Shown here one piece after another: positions 24,436 through 33,085 of a stretch of DNA of 35,023 nt. Numbering within the stretch: position 1 is the stretch's first letter; every line of letters starts with the position of its first letter. The position numbers and the translations under genes are program-made. Origin of the DNA: Acidobacteriota bacterium (GTDB lineage: Bacteria; Acidobacteriota; Terriglobia; Terriglobales; Acidobacteriaceae); assembly GCA_021802085.1 (NCBI GenBank), contig JAKAAZ010000003.1:1-35023 (forward strand), in the 5' to 3' direction. The notes under the pieces were generated by a model. It worked only from the letters and a program-made list of their open reading frames with translations, was not told the DNA's origin and searched no databases.

Positions 24436-25380
24436 ATGGACGAACGAAACGGGGCGACACGCGGGCATTCCTTCTGGTTTTGGCTGAGCCTGGTGGGTGG
24501 ACTGTTCCTGCTGTTTGTTGCGCTGTTGTGGACAGCGGCGTGGTTTACGCTGCGCTCGTCCGGCACATCCACGGCGGGCTTCAGCGGTTTCGGTTCCGGT
24601 CAAATCGCAGTGGTGGATCTGAAGGGCGTGATTCTTTCAGCGGACGACACGGACGAACAGTTGGAGAAATTCAACCACGACGATTCCGTGAAGGCCATCA
24701 TTCTGCATATTGACTCTCCCGGCGGCGGCGCGGCCGCCTCGCAGGAGATTTATCACGAAGTCTTGCGGATCCGCAGCCAACACAAGAAGCGGATTGTGGC
24801 ATCCATTGAGAGCGTCGGCGCAAGCGGCGCGTACTACATCGCAACCGCGACAGACCGCATCTATGCCAACCAGGCGAGCATTGTCGGCAGTGTCGGCGTC
24901 ATCATGCAGTGGATCAATTACGGCGGCCTGCTGAAGTGGGCCAAGCTGAAAGATGTGACCCTGAAGGCGGGCGCGCTCAAAGATGCAGGCTCTCCCACGC
25001 GCGACCTGACGCCGGCGGAGCAGGCCTATTTTCAAGGCCTAATCGACAACATGCACATGCAGTTCATTCAGGATGTGGCGGCTGGACGGCGGTTGCCGGT
25101 GAAAGACATCCAAGGCTTGGCAACCGGCCAGGTGTGGACCGGGGAGCAGGCGCTGGGATTGCACTTGATCGACCAGACCGGCGGATTTCGCGTGGCCTTG
25201 CTCGGCACCGCCCGCGCTGTGGGCATCAAGGGCGAGCCTCAAATTGTCCGTCCTCGCGAGCCTCATCCCGGGTTGATCGACCTGGTGTTGGGAACGAACT
25301 CGAACCTCCAGTTTCCCAATCCGGGAGAATTGCAATCGCTGCTGGAAAAGAGCCCCGGATTCTATTTTTTGTGGCAATAG
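24436..25380 (+). CDS. sppA: Signal peptide peptidase SppA, short (36K) type
   Basis: Membrane-anchored serine protease that degrades cleaved signal peptides. The chosen ATG gives 314 residues: one membrane anchor (about 13-36, FWFWLSLVGGLFLLFVALLW) and a single S49 peptidase domain. The catalytic serine is Ser130 in SVGASGAYY and the general base lysine is probably Lys182 in GALKDAGS. LHIDSPGGGAAAS and the IVGSVGVIMQ strand are typical. The frame is open 52 codons upstream, but that part has no membrane or protease features and the family usually starts just before the anchor. No Shine-Dalgarno is visible; TACACT at 24424-24429 lies six bases before the ATG, consistent with a leaderless message. 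Confidence 0.92.
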   Translation: MDERNGATRGHSFWFWLSLVGGLFLLFVALLWTAAWFTLRSSGTSTAGFSGFGSGQIAVVDLKGVILSADDTDEQLEKFNHDDSVKAIILHIDSPGGGAAASQEIYHEVLRIRSQHKKRIVASIESVGASGAYYIATATDRIYANQASIVGSVGVIMQWINYGGLLKWAKLKDVTLKAGALKDAGSPTRDLTPAEQAYFQGLIDNMHMQFIQDVAAGRRLPVKDIQGLATGQVWTGEQALGLHLIDQTGGFRVALLGTARAVGIKGEPQIVRPREPHPGLIDLVLGTNSNLQFPNPGELQSLLEKSPGFYFLWQ

Positions 25381-25419
25381 GTTATTGCGATACCGATGCG
25401 CAATCCCCAGGTTGCATCC

Positions 25420-25425
25420 TATACT
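25420..25425 (+). promoter_or_regulatory. -10 box of the HU/IHF gene
   Basis: TATACT matches the sigma70 -10 at five of six positions and stands 22 bases before the ATG at 25448, leaving room for the AAAGGG ribosome site. No convincing -35 box lies 16-18 bases upstream. Confidence 0.35.
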
Positions 25426-25447
25426 TTGAAAATGAAAGGGTCTGTTT

Positions 25448-25789
25448 ATGACAAAAGCCGATCTTGTAGTGGACGTGATGCGACTGGGGGACCTGACGCG
25501 TACCGATGCGGAAACGATCATCGAAACCATCTTTGATTCCGTCGTGGCGGCGCTGCGCTCCGGCGATAAGATCGAGATTCGCGGCTTCGGCAGCTTCCGG
25601 ACGCGGCAGCGCAATCCTCGCATCGGCCGCAATCCCAAGACGGGGGCGCGCGTCGAGGTACCCTCCAAACGCGTCCCGTATTTCAAGCCCAGCAAGGATT
25701 TGCGCGATCTGGTGAACCACCAGGCGGCGGGCGAAGGCGACAGCGTTCCTGCGCCTGACGAGCCGGCCGCCGATAATCCCACTGCGTGA
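25448..25789 (+). CDS. HU/IHF family DNA-binding protein
   Basis: Nucleoid protein that bends DNA as a dimer. The 113 residues open with MTKADLVVDVMRL and a helix pair, followed by GDKIEIRGFGSFRTRQR and the beta-arm region with RIGRNPKTGARVEVPSKRVP, the signature of the family; the proline after RN is the DNA-intercalating position. PYFKPSKDLRDLVN closes the fold. About 18 extra residues at the end are acidic and Pro-rich (GDSVPAPDEPAADNPTA). Residue pattern (RNPKTGARV, PYFKPSK) suggests an IHF-beta-like member more than HU, but the two are not separable by eye. AAAGGG lies seven bases before the ATG. It starts 67 bases after sppA. Confidence 0.93.
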   Translation: MTKADLVVDVMRLGDLTRTDAETIIETIFDSVVAALRSGDKIEIRGFGSFRTRQRNPRIGRNPKTGARVEVPSKRVPYFKPSKDLRDLVNHQAAGEGDSVPAPDEPAADNPTA

Positions 25790-26076
25790 GCGGCCTCACG
25801 GAAGAAGAAAAAGAATCTTTGAAATTCCGCCTGCTTCCGCCAACGCCTGGGCCAGCTCGTACAGCCGTTTCGGGTTCGGCTGCGACCAGACCTGCTGAAC
25901 GCGAAGGCCTTTTCCCTCCTCCCGGCGGGAACATCACTGAATCCATCCGATAGAAAGCGCGCAGCGAAGAGAGCGAAGAGATTGTTGCTTGCCGTAGGAG
26001 CATTCGCCTGGATGGGCAAATCGATGGCAAGAGGCGGAAGATCGTCGCCAATGCGATGAACGCCGTATCATTTTTC

Positions 26077-26376
26077 ATGCACCTCGCAGTCCTGACGATT
26101 GAGTTGAAACTGGAATATGCGCGCTCGCTGAAGGACCGACGCCAATGCGTTCGAAGCCTGAAGGATTCCCTGCGCCACGGCTTCAACGTGTCGGTGGCGG
26201 AACTGGACGAAGTTGTAGTGTGGCAGCGGGCTACGGTGGGCATTGCCTGCATTTCGCATTCCCGCGATTACCTGCGGGGACAAATGCGGGAGGTCGAGGA
26301 CGCTTGCATTCGAATTGCCGAAAATCACGGTGCCCATGTCAGCGACAGCTTCGTGGAATTCTTCCCGGAAGAATGA
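26077..26376 (+). CDS. ylxP: YlxP-like protein, DUF503
   Basis: A 99-residue small protein of the DUF503 family, found next to rbfA and infB in many bacteria and of unproven function; a role near ribosome maturation is inferred from that neighbourhood. It shows HLAVLTIELKLEYARSLKDR at the N-terminus and a C-terminal SDSFVEFFPEE, both typical. I chose ATG at 26077, not the one at 26056, because it aligns with the usual start (M..gVLTvEL). No Shine-Dalgarno precedes either ATG. TATCAT at 26066-26071 lies five bases upstream of the chosen ATG and could be a -10 box giving a leaderless transcript. It is 222 bases before rbfA. Confidence 0.88.
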   Translation: MHLAVLTIELKLEYARSLKDRRQCVRSLKDSLRHGFNVSVAELDEVVVWQRATVGIACISHSRDYLRGQMREVEDACIRIAENHGAHVSDSFVEFFPEE

Positions 26377-26483
26377 AGGATGGGCGCGATGGTTGGTGAG
26401 AGCGGAACGAAGGTCCGGGCCGGTTTCCGCATCGATGGAGGCATGGATTCCTTGAGGAAATATATTGTTGACGACATTTACTT

Positions 26484-26583
26484 CGACCCACGGCAACAGG
26501 ATTTCCGCTTGGGTCGTGCAAATATTTGATATTCTCATTCGTTTGCAGGATTCTTGCCGGAACAGTCTTGATCCGGCGGAATC
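26484..26583 (+). promoter_or_regulatory. Structured leader of rbfA
   Basis: Two stem-loops and a palindrome lie just upstream of rbfA. CGACCCA (26484-26490) pairs with TGGGTCG (26510-26516). A perfect palindrome CAAATATTTG is at 26519-26528. A longer stem pairs 26549-26561 with 26572-26583, 12 base pairs including two G-U pairs and one bulged C (26553), with a 10-base loop. The second stem ends directly at the GAGAGAGG ribosome site, so its folding could control access to it. Whether the leader is transcribed as a whole is unknown; TATTCT at 26530-26535 is a possible -10 box. Confidence 0.4.
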
Positions 26584-26598
26584 GAGAGAGGTGACACG

Positions 26599-27042
26599 AT
26601 GCCAGAACAACGCGGACGCACCTATCACCAGAATCGCGTGGCCGAGACGTTGCGCGAGGAAATCAGCGCCATGCTGGAAGGCCAGTTGAGCGACCCACGC
26701 ATCAACTTCGGCTACGTCAGTGAAGTTGTGATGGCGCCCGGCGGAAAGTCGGCACGCATCTACGTGGCCGTGGATGGCGATGCCAAGGACGAAGAAGAGA
26801 TGCTCGAGGGCCTGGAAGCAGCTCGCGGCTACATTCGCCACCAACTGCTGCAACGCATGGGCGTACGCCATATTCCCGAGCTGTTTTTTCAAGTGGACCA
26901 TTCGGAACCGGTCCGGGCCAGAATTGACGAACTGCTGGGCAGAGTCGAACGGCGCAACCGGCAAAAGGAAAAACTGCAACGAGAGAACGCACAGGTGACC
27001 GGGGCATTGGAACCGGAACCGAGCAAACGCGAGAGCGAATGA
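26599..27042 (+). CDS. rbfA: 30S ribosome-binding factor RbfA
   Basis: Late-stage 30S assembly factor with a KH-like fold that binds near helix 1 of 16S rRNA and is needed at low temperature. The 147 residues start with a basic segment and RVAETLREEISAMLEGQLSD, followed by the SARIYVAVDGDAKD strand, GYIRHQLLQRMGVRHIPELF and FQVDHSEPVRARIDELL, the standard order of the family. The last 40 residues are a charged tail, a little longer than in E. coli (133 residues). GAGAGAGG lies seven bases before the ATG. Its stop overlaps the nrnA start (ATGA at 27039-27042). Confidence 0.96.
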   Translation: MPEQRGRTYHQNRVAETLREEISAMLEGQLSDPRINFGYVSEVVMAPGGKSARIYVAVDGDAKDEEEMLEGLEAARGYIRHQLLQRMGVRHIPELFFQVDHSEPVRARIDELLGRVERRNRQKEKLQRENAQVTGALEPEPSKRESE

Positions 27043-28091
27043 CGGATCGCACATCACAGCGAAGTTCCCCTGGAGAGAGGGGAGCCATCGACACGCAAGG
27101 CCGGAAAATGCCGATCGATGGGTTGGCGGCCGTGTTGGACGCGATCCAGCAGCGGGAACGTTTTCTGTTGACGTCGCACTGCCGCCCGGATGGGGATGCG
27201 GTCGGTTCCCTGCTGGCCTTGTGGATGATATTGAAAGAGATGGGCAAGCGCGCGGACATGCAGCTCTGCGATCGCGTGCCGCTGATCTATTGCACTCTGC
27301 CCTGCGCCGAGCAGATCCGCCACGCAACCACCTTGGCGGAAGGATTGCAGCCCGATGCAGTAATCCTGCTCGAATGCGATAGCGTCGAGCGATCCCGCCT
27401 GCAGGGCGTGGAGGACGAATTTCTTATCAACATCGATCACCATACCAGCGGCAACCCATTCGCCCGCGTGAACTGGATCGATACGGACGCCAGCGCTGTC
27501 GCGGAGATGGTCTACCGACTGGCCTTGGCCGCCGAGGTACGCGTCACTCCGCCGATGGCAACCTGCCTCTACACTGCCCTGCTGAGCGATACCGGGTCAT
27601 TTTGTTATGAAGGCACATGCGCCGGCACGTTCGCGCTCGCCAAGGAACTGGTCGAGCTTGGCGCCAACCCGTCCCGCATTGCCGAGGATCTGTATTTCAG
27701 CAATCCCCTCTCCAAGATGCAATTGCTGGGCGCTGCGCTGACCACGCTGCGATGCGAAGGACGTGTCGCGTCCCTCTGGGTGGCACAGGATGACATGGCC
27801 CGTCTGGGCGCCAGCGAAGAAGATTGCCTGGGCATCGTCAACTACGCCATCGGAATTTCCGGCGTCGAGGTGGCTGTGTTTCTGCGCGAAATGCCGGACG
27901 GCCGCGTGCGCGTCAGTTTGCGCAGCAAGAGCAACGTCCGAGTGGCCCAGGTGGCCGAGCAGTTTGGCGGCGGCGGCCACGAGAACGCCAGCGGCTGCAC
28001 GCTTGATGGACCGCTGGATTCCGCGATGGAACGCGTGCTAGCCGAACTGCGACGTCATCTCGATCCGCACGCCGTTCCCGGCGTAGCGTGA
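27039..28091 (+). CDS. nrnA: Bifunctional oligoribonuclease / PAP phosphatase NrnA-like (DHH family)
   Basis: Hydrolyses very short RNA, and 3'-phosphoadenosine 5'-phosphate in B. subtilis NrnA. The DHH domain shows SHCRPDGDAVGS (metal-binding DGD), LECDSVERS, NIDHHTSGNPFA (the DHH motif) and WIDTDASAVAEM. The C-terminal DHHA1 domain ends in QFGGGGHENASGCTL, the substrate-binding GGGH motif. Length is 350 residues; the first 23 are an extension before MPIDGLAAVLDAI, and ATG 27108 is an alternative start. The ATGA overlap with rbfA indicates translational coupling; rbfA-nrnA is a common pair in bacteria. Confidence 0.94.
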   Translation: MTDRTSQRSSPGERGAIDTQGRKMPIDGLAAVLDAIQQRERFLLTSHCRPDGDAVGSLLALWMILKEMGKRADMQLCDRVPLIYCTLPCAEQIRHATTLAEGLQPDAVILLECDSVERSRLQGVEDEFLINIDHHTSGNPFARVNWIDTDASAVAEMVYRLALAAEVRVTPPMATCLYTALLSDTGSFCYEGTCAGTFALAKELVELGANPSRIAEDLYFSNPLSKMQLLGAALTTLRCEGRVASLWVAQDDMARLGASEEDCLGIVNYAIGISGVEVAVFLREMPDGRVRVSLRSKSNVRVAQVAEQFGGGGHENASGCTLDGPLDSAMERVLAELRRHLDPHAVPGVA

Positions 28092-28159
28092 ACAGACCCG
28101 CCTGATTTGCGCAAGGTAAAATGTTTTCCTCTTCACTGGCCTGCATTGCCAAGGAGTCT

Positions 28160-30286
28160 ATGGACACGAAGAAGTTGGTTGCCGGCGCCGTGCTGCTACT
28201 GTGCGGAGTCGCCCTTGGAAATCCCCGCGCTCTTAAGACGGTGCAATCCGCGCCGGGCACAGCCGCCAGTCAAGGCGCAGACCGGAACTGGTCTGTGTAC
28301 GGAGGATCAGCCGCGGCGGATCATTTTTCCCGTCTAACGCAAATCAACCGAGGAAACGTATCGAAGCTGCACGAAGTGTGGCGCTATGACACCGGCGAAA
28401 AGGGCGGATTGGAAACATCTCCCATCATTGTCGACGGGGTCTTGTATGGATACACGCCAAACCAGGAAGTGATTGCGCTGGATGCAGCGAATGGGAAGCT
28501 GCTGTGGAAGTTTAATTCGGGCATGGTGGGCACGCAGCCGGATCGCGGGCTGGCGTACTGGGAAAGCGGCCGGGACAAACGGATCCTTGCCGGAGTCTTG
28601 AATTTTGTCTATGCGCTGGACGCGACCACCGGCCACGTGATTCCAAGCTTCGGCGACAACGGGCGAATCGATCTGCGGAAAGATCTGGGCCGCGAAGCAA
28701 AGCTGCAATCGATCGCGGTGACAAGTCCGGGAGTGATTTACAAAGATTTGATCGTCGTAGGCGACCGTGAACCGGAGACATTGCCCGCTCCGCCGGGCGA
28801 CATCCGGGCCTATGATGTGCGCACAGGAAAGCTACGCTGGAGCTTTCATACGATTCCGCATCCCGGAGAATTCGGCTATGACACATGGCCGAAGGATGCG
28901 TGGAAATCGAGCGGCGGCGCGAACAACTGGGCAGGAATGGCGGTCGATACGGCGCGCGGCATCGTGTATGTTCCCACGGGCTCGGCAGCGTCCGATTTTT
29001 ATGGCGCAGACCGGGTGGGCGACGATTTGTTCGCGAATTCTCTGATGGCGCTGGACGCGGAAACCGGCAAGCGAATCTGGAGTTTCCAGGGCGTCCGGCA
29101 CGATATCTGGGACAGAGATTTTCCGGCGGCGCCTGCGCTGCTGACGGTGAAACGCGATGGCCAGGAGATTCCAGCCGTTGCTCAAACGACCAAGCAGGGA
29201 TATGTGTATCTCTTCAATCGGGTCGACGGCAAGCCGCTGTTTCCGATTGCGTACCGCAAGTATCCGCCGAGCACGGTGCCGGGCGAAGTGGCGGCGAGCG
29301 AGCAGCCTCTACCGACCAAGCCGGCCCCGTATGCGCGGCAGATACTGACGGAAGACATGCTGACCCAGCGAACGCCGGCCGCGCATGCATGGGCGGTGGA
29401 ACGTTTTCGAACGTTCCGCAGCGATGGTCAATTTGTTCCCTTGAGCGTCGGGAAAAATACGGTCGTCTTTCCCGGTTTCGATGGAGGAGCCGAGTGGGGC
29501 GGCCCGGCGGTCGATCCACAAACCGGCATCATTTACGTCAATTCGAATGACATTGCGTGGACCGGGTCGCTCGCCAAGCATACGAAAGGTCGAGGCGGAC
29601 GCACAGTCTACCAGAGCCAATGCAGCGTCTGTCACGGAGAGAATCTGGCCGGTTCGCCGCCGCAATTTCCATCGCTGATCGGCATTGGCGGGCGGCTCAC
29701 GCGGGCACAGATCGCGGCGAAGATTTATCAGGGCGGGGGCAGAATGCCGGGCTTCCCAAATATCGAAGGCGATTCCCTGGAGAACCTGCTGGCGTACCTT
29801 GCAGGCGGGCGAGGCCATGCGATCGCGAATTCCGAAACTGAAACTCCCACGACGCCCTATGGATTCACCGGCTACAACAAGTTTCTGGACCCGCAGGGAT
29901 ATCCAGCGGTGGCGCCCCCCTGGGGCACGCTGAATGCAATCGACCTGAATACCGGAGAGTATGTGTGGAAGATTCCGTTCGGATATTATCCTGTGCTGGC
30001 AGCCGAAGGCCTGAAGAACACGGGCACAGAAAACTATGGCGGTCCGGTGGTCACCGCGGGAGGATTGCTCTTCATCGGAGCAACCAATTTCGATAAGCAG
30101 TTTCATGCTTATGACAAGGCAACCGGCAAGCTGCTGTGGCAGGCAACTTTGCCGTTTGCCGGCAATGCGACCCCGGCCACGTACGAAGCGCATGGGCGGC
30201 AATATGTGGTGATCGCCGCAGGCGGAGGAAGGGACCGCACCAGTCCGTCGGGCGGAGTCTACGTGGCGTTCAGTCTGCCGCAGTAG
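28160..30286 (+). CDS. Secreted PQQ-dependent dehydrogenase with inserted cytochrome c domain
   Basis: Quinohaemoprotein that oxidises an alcohol or sugar in the periplasm and passes electrons through haem c. The 708 residues start with a signal peptide (KKLVAGAVLLLCGVALG). WSVYGGSAAADHFSRLTQIN opens the eight-bladed propeller, and the repeat tryptophan-docking motifs are seen, for example ALDAANGKLLWKF, AYDVRTGKLRWSF, ALDAETGKRIWSF and AYDKATGKLLWQA. A cytochrome c domain interrupts the propeller between about residues 475 and 560, with the haem motif CSVCH at 488-492 and a likely axial Met529 (GRMPGFP). The propeller then resumes. Substrate is unknown. Start is either here (AAGGAG, spacing only 3) or ATG 28121, 13 codons earlier (AAGG, spacing 4); the former gives the cleaner signal peptide. 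Confidence 0.9.
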   Translation: MDTKKLVAGAVLLLCGVALGNPRALKTVQSAPGTAASQGADRNWSVYGGSAAADHFSRLTQINRGNVSKLHEVWRYDTGEKGGLETSPIIVDGVLYGYTPNQEVIALDAANGKLLWKFNSGMVGTQPDRGLAYWESGRDKRILAGVLNFVYALDATTGHVIPSFGDNGRIDLRKDLGREAKLQSIAVTSPGVIYKDLIVVGDREPETLPAPPGDIRAYDVRTGKLRWSFHTIPHPGEFGYDTWPKDAWKSSGGANNWAGMAVDTARGIVYVPTGSAASDFYGADRVGDDLFANSLMALDAETGKRIWSFQGVRHDIWDRDFPAAPALLTVKRDGQEIPAVAQTTKQGYVYLFNRVDGKPLFPIAYRKYPPSTVPGEVAASEQPLPTKPAPYARQILTEDMLTQRTPAAHAWAVERFRTFRSDGQFVPLSVGKNTVVFPGFDGGAEWGGPAVDPQTGIIYVNSNDIAWTGSLAKHTKGRGGRTVYQSQCSVCHGENLAGSPPQFPSLIGIGGRLTRAQIAAKIYQGGGRMPGFPNIEGDSLENLLAYLAGGRGHAIANSETETPTTPYGFTGYNKFLDPQGYPAVAPPWGTLNAIDLNTGEYVWKIPFGYYPVLAAEGLKNTGTENYGGPVVTAGGLLFIGATNFDKQFHAYDKATGKLLWQATLPFAGNATPATYEAHGRQYVVIAAGGGRDRTSPSGGVYVAFSLPQ

Positions 30287-30310
30287 TTGCCAATGCGGGA
30301 AACATGCCAG

Positions 30311-31177
30311 CTACACGTCACACAGGTTGACCGCCTGCAATAGCCCGGCATAGGGATCCCCGGCGGGAACAAACTCGTGCGCCACGTAGCCTTGAAAATT
30401 GGCCGCGAGGATTCCGCGCATCACTCCATCCCACTGCACCTCCTGCTGGTCATTGAGTTCGTGGCGTCCGGGAACGCCGCCGGTATGGAAGTGGCCGAGC
30501 CACTGAATGTTCGCCTGGATGGTCCGGATCAGATCGCCTTCCATGATCTGCATATGGTAGATGTCGTAGAGCAGCCTGACGCGGGGTGAATTGACGGCCT
30601 GCATCACTTCCACTCCCCAGGCGGTATGGTCGCACATGTAGTCTTTGTGATTGACCTTGCTGTTCAGCAGCTCCATGCAGATGGTGACGCCATGATCCTC
30701 GGCAATTTTTTTAACGCGGTTTAAGCCCAGGATGGTATTGCGCGCCCCCTCTTCATCGGAAAGTCCGGCGCGATTGCCGGAGAACGTGATGACATTCGGC
30801 ACGCCCGCCTTGGCTGCTAAAGGTATATTGCGGCGAAAACCCGCTTCAATCTCGGCATGATTTTCGACCCGGTTCAGTCCATGGGCAATCACGCCGCCGC
30901 CGGCCTGACCCATGGTACAGATGAGTCCATAGCGATGCGGCACTTCATACTGCTCAGGCGGCAGCAGATCGACACCTTTGAGGCCAATGTGCGCCGAATA
31001 TGCGCAGAGGTCGTCCAGGCTGATCTTGCTATAACACCACCGGCAAACCGATTGGTGAATACGGTCGTTCCGTTGCATGGGAGCGGCGCTGTCCGGCCAT
31101 GCGAACTGCGTGCTGGAGACCAGCGCGGCGCCCGCCAATGCGCCGTGCAACATCCTGCGTCTTGAAATGGGTGTCAT
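30311..31177 (-). CDS. Exported hydroxypyruvate isomerase-like / sugar isomerase TIM barrel
   Basis: A 288-residue protein of the xylose isomerase-like (AP endonuclease 2) TIM-barrel superfamily. The N-terminus SRRRMLHGALAGAALVSSTQ resembles a Tat-type signal (RRRML then a hydrophobic core). The barrel carries metal-ligand segments of the hydroxypyruvate isomerase branch: CMELLNSKVNHKDYMCD (Glu), LLYDIYHMQIMEGDL (Asp and His), HFHTGGVPGRHELND and HEFVPAGDP (Glu). The substrate is unlikely to be certain from sequence. GGAGG lies nine bases before the ATG at 31177. The reading frame stays open far upstream through the antisense of the glycosyltransferase gene, which is a shadow. It is convergent with the PQQ dehydrogenase (24-base gap). 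Confidence 0.85.
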   Translation of the reverse strand: MTPISRRRMLHGALAGAALVSSTQFAWPDSAAPMQRNDRIHQSVCRWCYSKISLDDLCAYSAHIGLKGVDLLPPEQYEVPHRYGLICTMGQAGGGVIAHGLNRVENHAEIEAGFRRNIPLAAKAGVPNVITFSGNRAGLSDEEGARNTILGLNRVKKIAEDHGVTICMELLNSKVNHKDYMCDHTAWGVEVMQAVNSPRVRLLYDIYHMQIMEGDLIRTIQANIQWLGHFHTGGVPGRHELNDQQEVQWDGVMRGILAANFQGYVAHEFVPAGDPYAGLLQAVNLCDV

Positions 31178-31312
31178 CGGCAATGGCCTCCAGTCTAGAA
31201 AGAAATTTGAAATCGGTCTATATGCGAAATTCTTCTCCTGCGACAACGATCGATCGGACTGGTCTGATTCCCTTCGTTTTTGTTGACCGGTTTGATAGGC
31301 TAAGTAGGGCCT

Positions 31313-33085
31313 TTGCATGGATTCCGATGCGAAGCCGAGCGCCTGGAAAAAGTGACCGCAAACAGAAGCGACAATTGGAAGCAATATCTGCCGGGTGGAA
31401 GCTTCTGGCAGAAGCTCACCGCCGCCGGGGTGGTTGAGTTTGCCGTGTTGATTGGCTTCACGACGTTCTTTCTCGGTTACGGCCTGGTCCCCTACATGGG
31501 AGGCTCCGTCCTCGGCCTGGTCGGAACAGACGAACCGCGCTATGCCCAAATCGCCCGGGAAATGCTGGCGCGCCACGACTTTATTACTCCAGTGCTGTAC
31601 GGCAAACCCTGGCTGGAAAAGCCCGCCCTCTACTATTGGCGAGCGATGTTTTCTTTTAAAGACTTTGGCGTACACGGCTGGTCGGCCCGCCTGCCTTCCG
31701 CCGAGTTTGCATTTATTCTGATCATCCTTATCTACCTGCACATGCGCCGTTTTCGGCCGGGCGGTCAGCTCGATGCCGCGCTGATTACAGCATCGTGCGC
31801 GGCCATTATTGGATTCGCGCGCGGCGCTTCGACCGACATGCAACTGGCCGCGCCATTCTGCATCGGCATGCTGGGCTGGTACGCCTGGTATGAAACGGAC
31901 AAGAAGTTCTGGCTCTTCGATCTGTATTTTTTCGGGGGCGCAGCCACGCTCGCCAAGGGCCCTGTCGCGCCCTTCATGACCTTCTGCATCATTTTTTTGT
32001 TCGCGGCGTTGCGCAAGGAATGGTCCCTGCTGCGCCGCACCATCTGGTGGCCGGGAATTGTCCTCTATCTCGCCATGGTGCTGCCATGGTTCATTGCGGT
32101 CCAGCATCGAAACCCGGAATTTCTGCGGGTATTTTTTCTGCAACATAATCTGGAACGCTTCGCCACCGACCGCTTCCGGCATGAGCAAGCCATCTGGTAC
32201 TACGTTGTTGTGATGGCGCTGGCGCTGATGCCGTGGCTCGTCCTGGCGGCGAGGGCGCTGTGGGACGCGGTGCAGAATTCCATCGATGAATGGAAGGTCC
32301 GCCGCAATCCGGACCGATATGTCGGCAATCCACGGGCGGGCGATGCATTTCCTGAATTTCTTGTCCTGTGGGCCTTGTTTCCTGTCGTCTTTTTCAGTTT
32401 TTCGCAGTCGAAGTTGCCTGGATACATTCTTCCCGCGGTTCCTCCCATTACCATTCTGTGCGGCGATTATCTGAATCGAATTCGAAAACGGGAACTGGAC
32501 GTGCCCATGCTGACGCTGCATGCCATTGTCGTCGGCATTCTAGTGGCTACAGCGTTGATGCTTCCGCTGATTCTGGTCCATCCGCATCAAATGCTCCCGT
32601 TGCAGGTGATTGCGGCGGCCATCATGGAGGGCGCGGCCGTTGCCGTTGCCGTGTTGGTGGTGGTGATGCGGTTTGGCATGGCGCGCCTGCGGATTGCGAC
32701 GCTGGTCCCGGTGGCGCTGATTCTTATCTTTATGCTGGGCACGCGTAACGGCATCCTGCTGGACCAGAGATACTCGGCCCGCACGCTGGCGCACGAACTG
32801 GTCGCCATCCCGGACGCGCCTCGCGCGGTTGCCGTGTTCCAGGCCCGCCGCGATGTCCAATATGGCCTGGCATTCTATCTGGACGAGCGTGTTTCCAACT
32901 ACCAGGAATCCGGGGTGCCGGCGCAGGCGCACTTGCTGGTGGTACAACATTACTCCAATCGGCAGGAAGAGCGGCAATCGCAGGCCGACCTGAAAAAGGT
33001 GCTGGCGGGACGGGAGTATGAACCCCTGTTTTTTTACCGGCCTCAGAGTCTGACTATCTATCGCGTTGGTCCTGAGGCGCAGTAA
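31313..33085 (+). CDS. ArnT/PMT-type membrane glycosyltransferase
   Basis: A GT-C enzyme of 590 residues that would transfer sugars from a polyprenyl-phosphate donor on the periplasmic side. A first hydrophobic segment (VVEFAVLIGFTTFFLGYGLV) is followed by VGTDEPRYAQIAREMLAR; Asp73 in DEPRY is the catalytic/metal residue of the family. PWLEKPALYYW comes next. About ten further membrane helices follow, then a C-terminal soluble domain (from about residue 490, RYSARTLAHEL). The ArnT label describes the fold; lipid A modification by aminoarabinose is not implied. ATG at 31313 has AGGG seven bases upstream. A later in-frame GTG (residue 14) is an alternative. It diverges from the isomerase gene across 135 bases. 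Confidence 0.9.
   Translation: MHGFRCEAERLEKVTANRSDNWKQYLPGGSFWQKLTAAGVVEFAVLIGFTTFFLGYGLVPYMGGSVLGLVGTDEPRYAQIAREMLARHDFITPVLYGKPWLEKPALYYWRAMFSFKDFGVHGWSARLPSAEFAFILIILIYLHMRRFRPGGQLDAALITASCAAIIGFARGASTDMQLAAPFCIGMLGWYAWYETDKKFWLFDLYFFGGAATLAKGPVAPFMTFCIIFLFAALRKEWSLLRRTIWWPGIVLYLAMVLPWFIAVQHRNPEFLRVFFLQHNLERFATDRFRHEQAIWYYVVVMALALMPWLVLAARALWDAVQNSIDEWKVRRNPDRYVGNPRAGDAFPEFLVLWALFPVVFFSFSQSKLPGYILPAVPPITILCGDYLNRIRKRELDVPMLTLHAIVVGILVATALMLPLILVHPHQMLPLQVIAAAIMEGAAVAVAVLVVVMRFGMARLRIATLVPVALILIFMLGTRNGILLDQRYSARTLAHELVAIPDAPRAVAVFQARRDVQYGLAFYLDERVSNYQESGVPAQAHLLVVQHYSNRQEERQSQADLKKVLAGREYEPLFFYRPQSLTIYRVGPEAQ

Noticed and set aside
31178-32521. A minus-strand frame of 448 codons fused to the front of the isomerase-like gene
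   Set aside because: It is antisense to the ArnT/PMT-type gene and has low-complexity Arg/Gln composition. The isomerase has its own ATG with GGAGG and a signal peptide at 31177.
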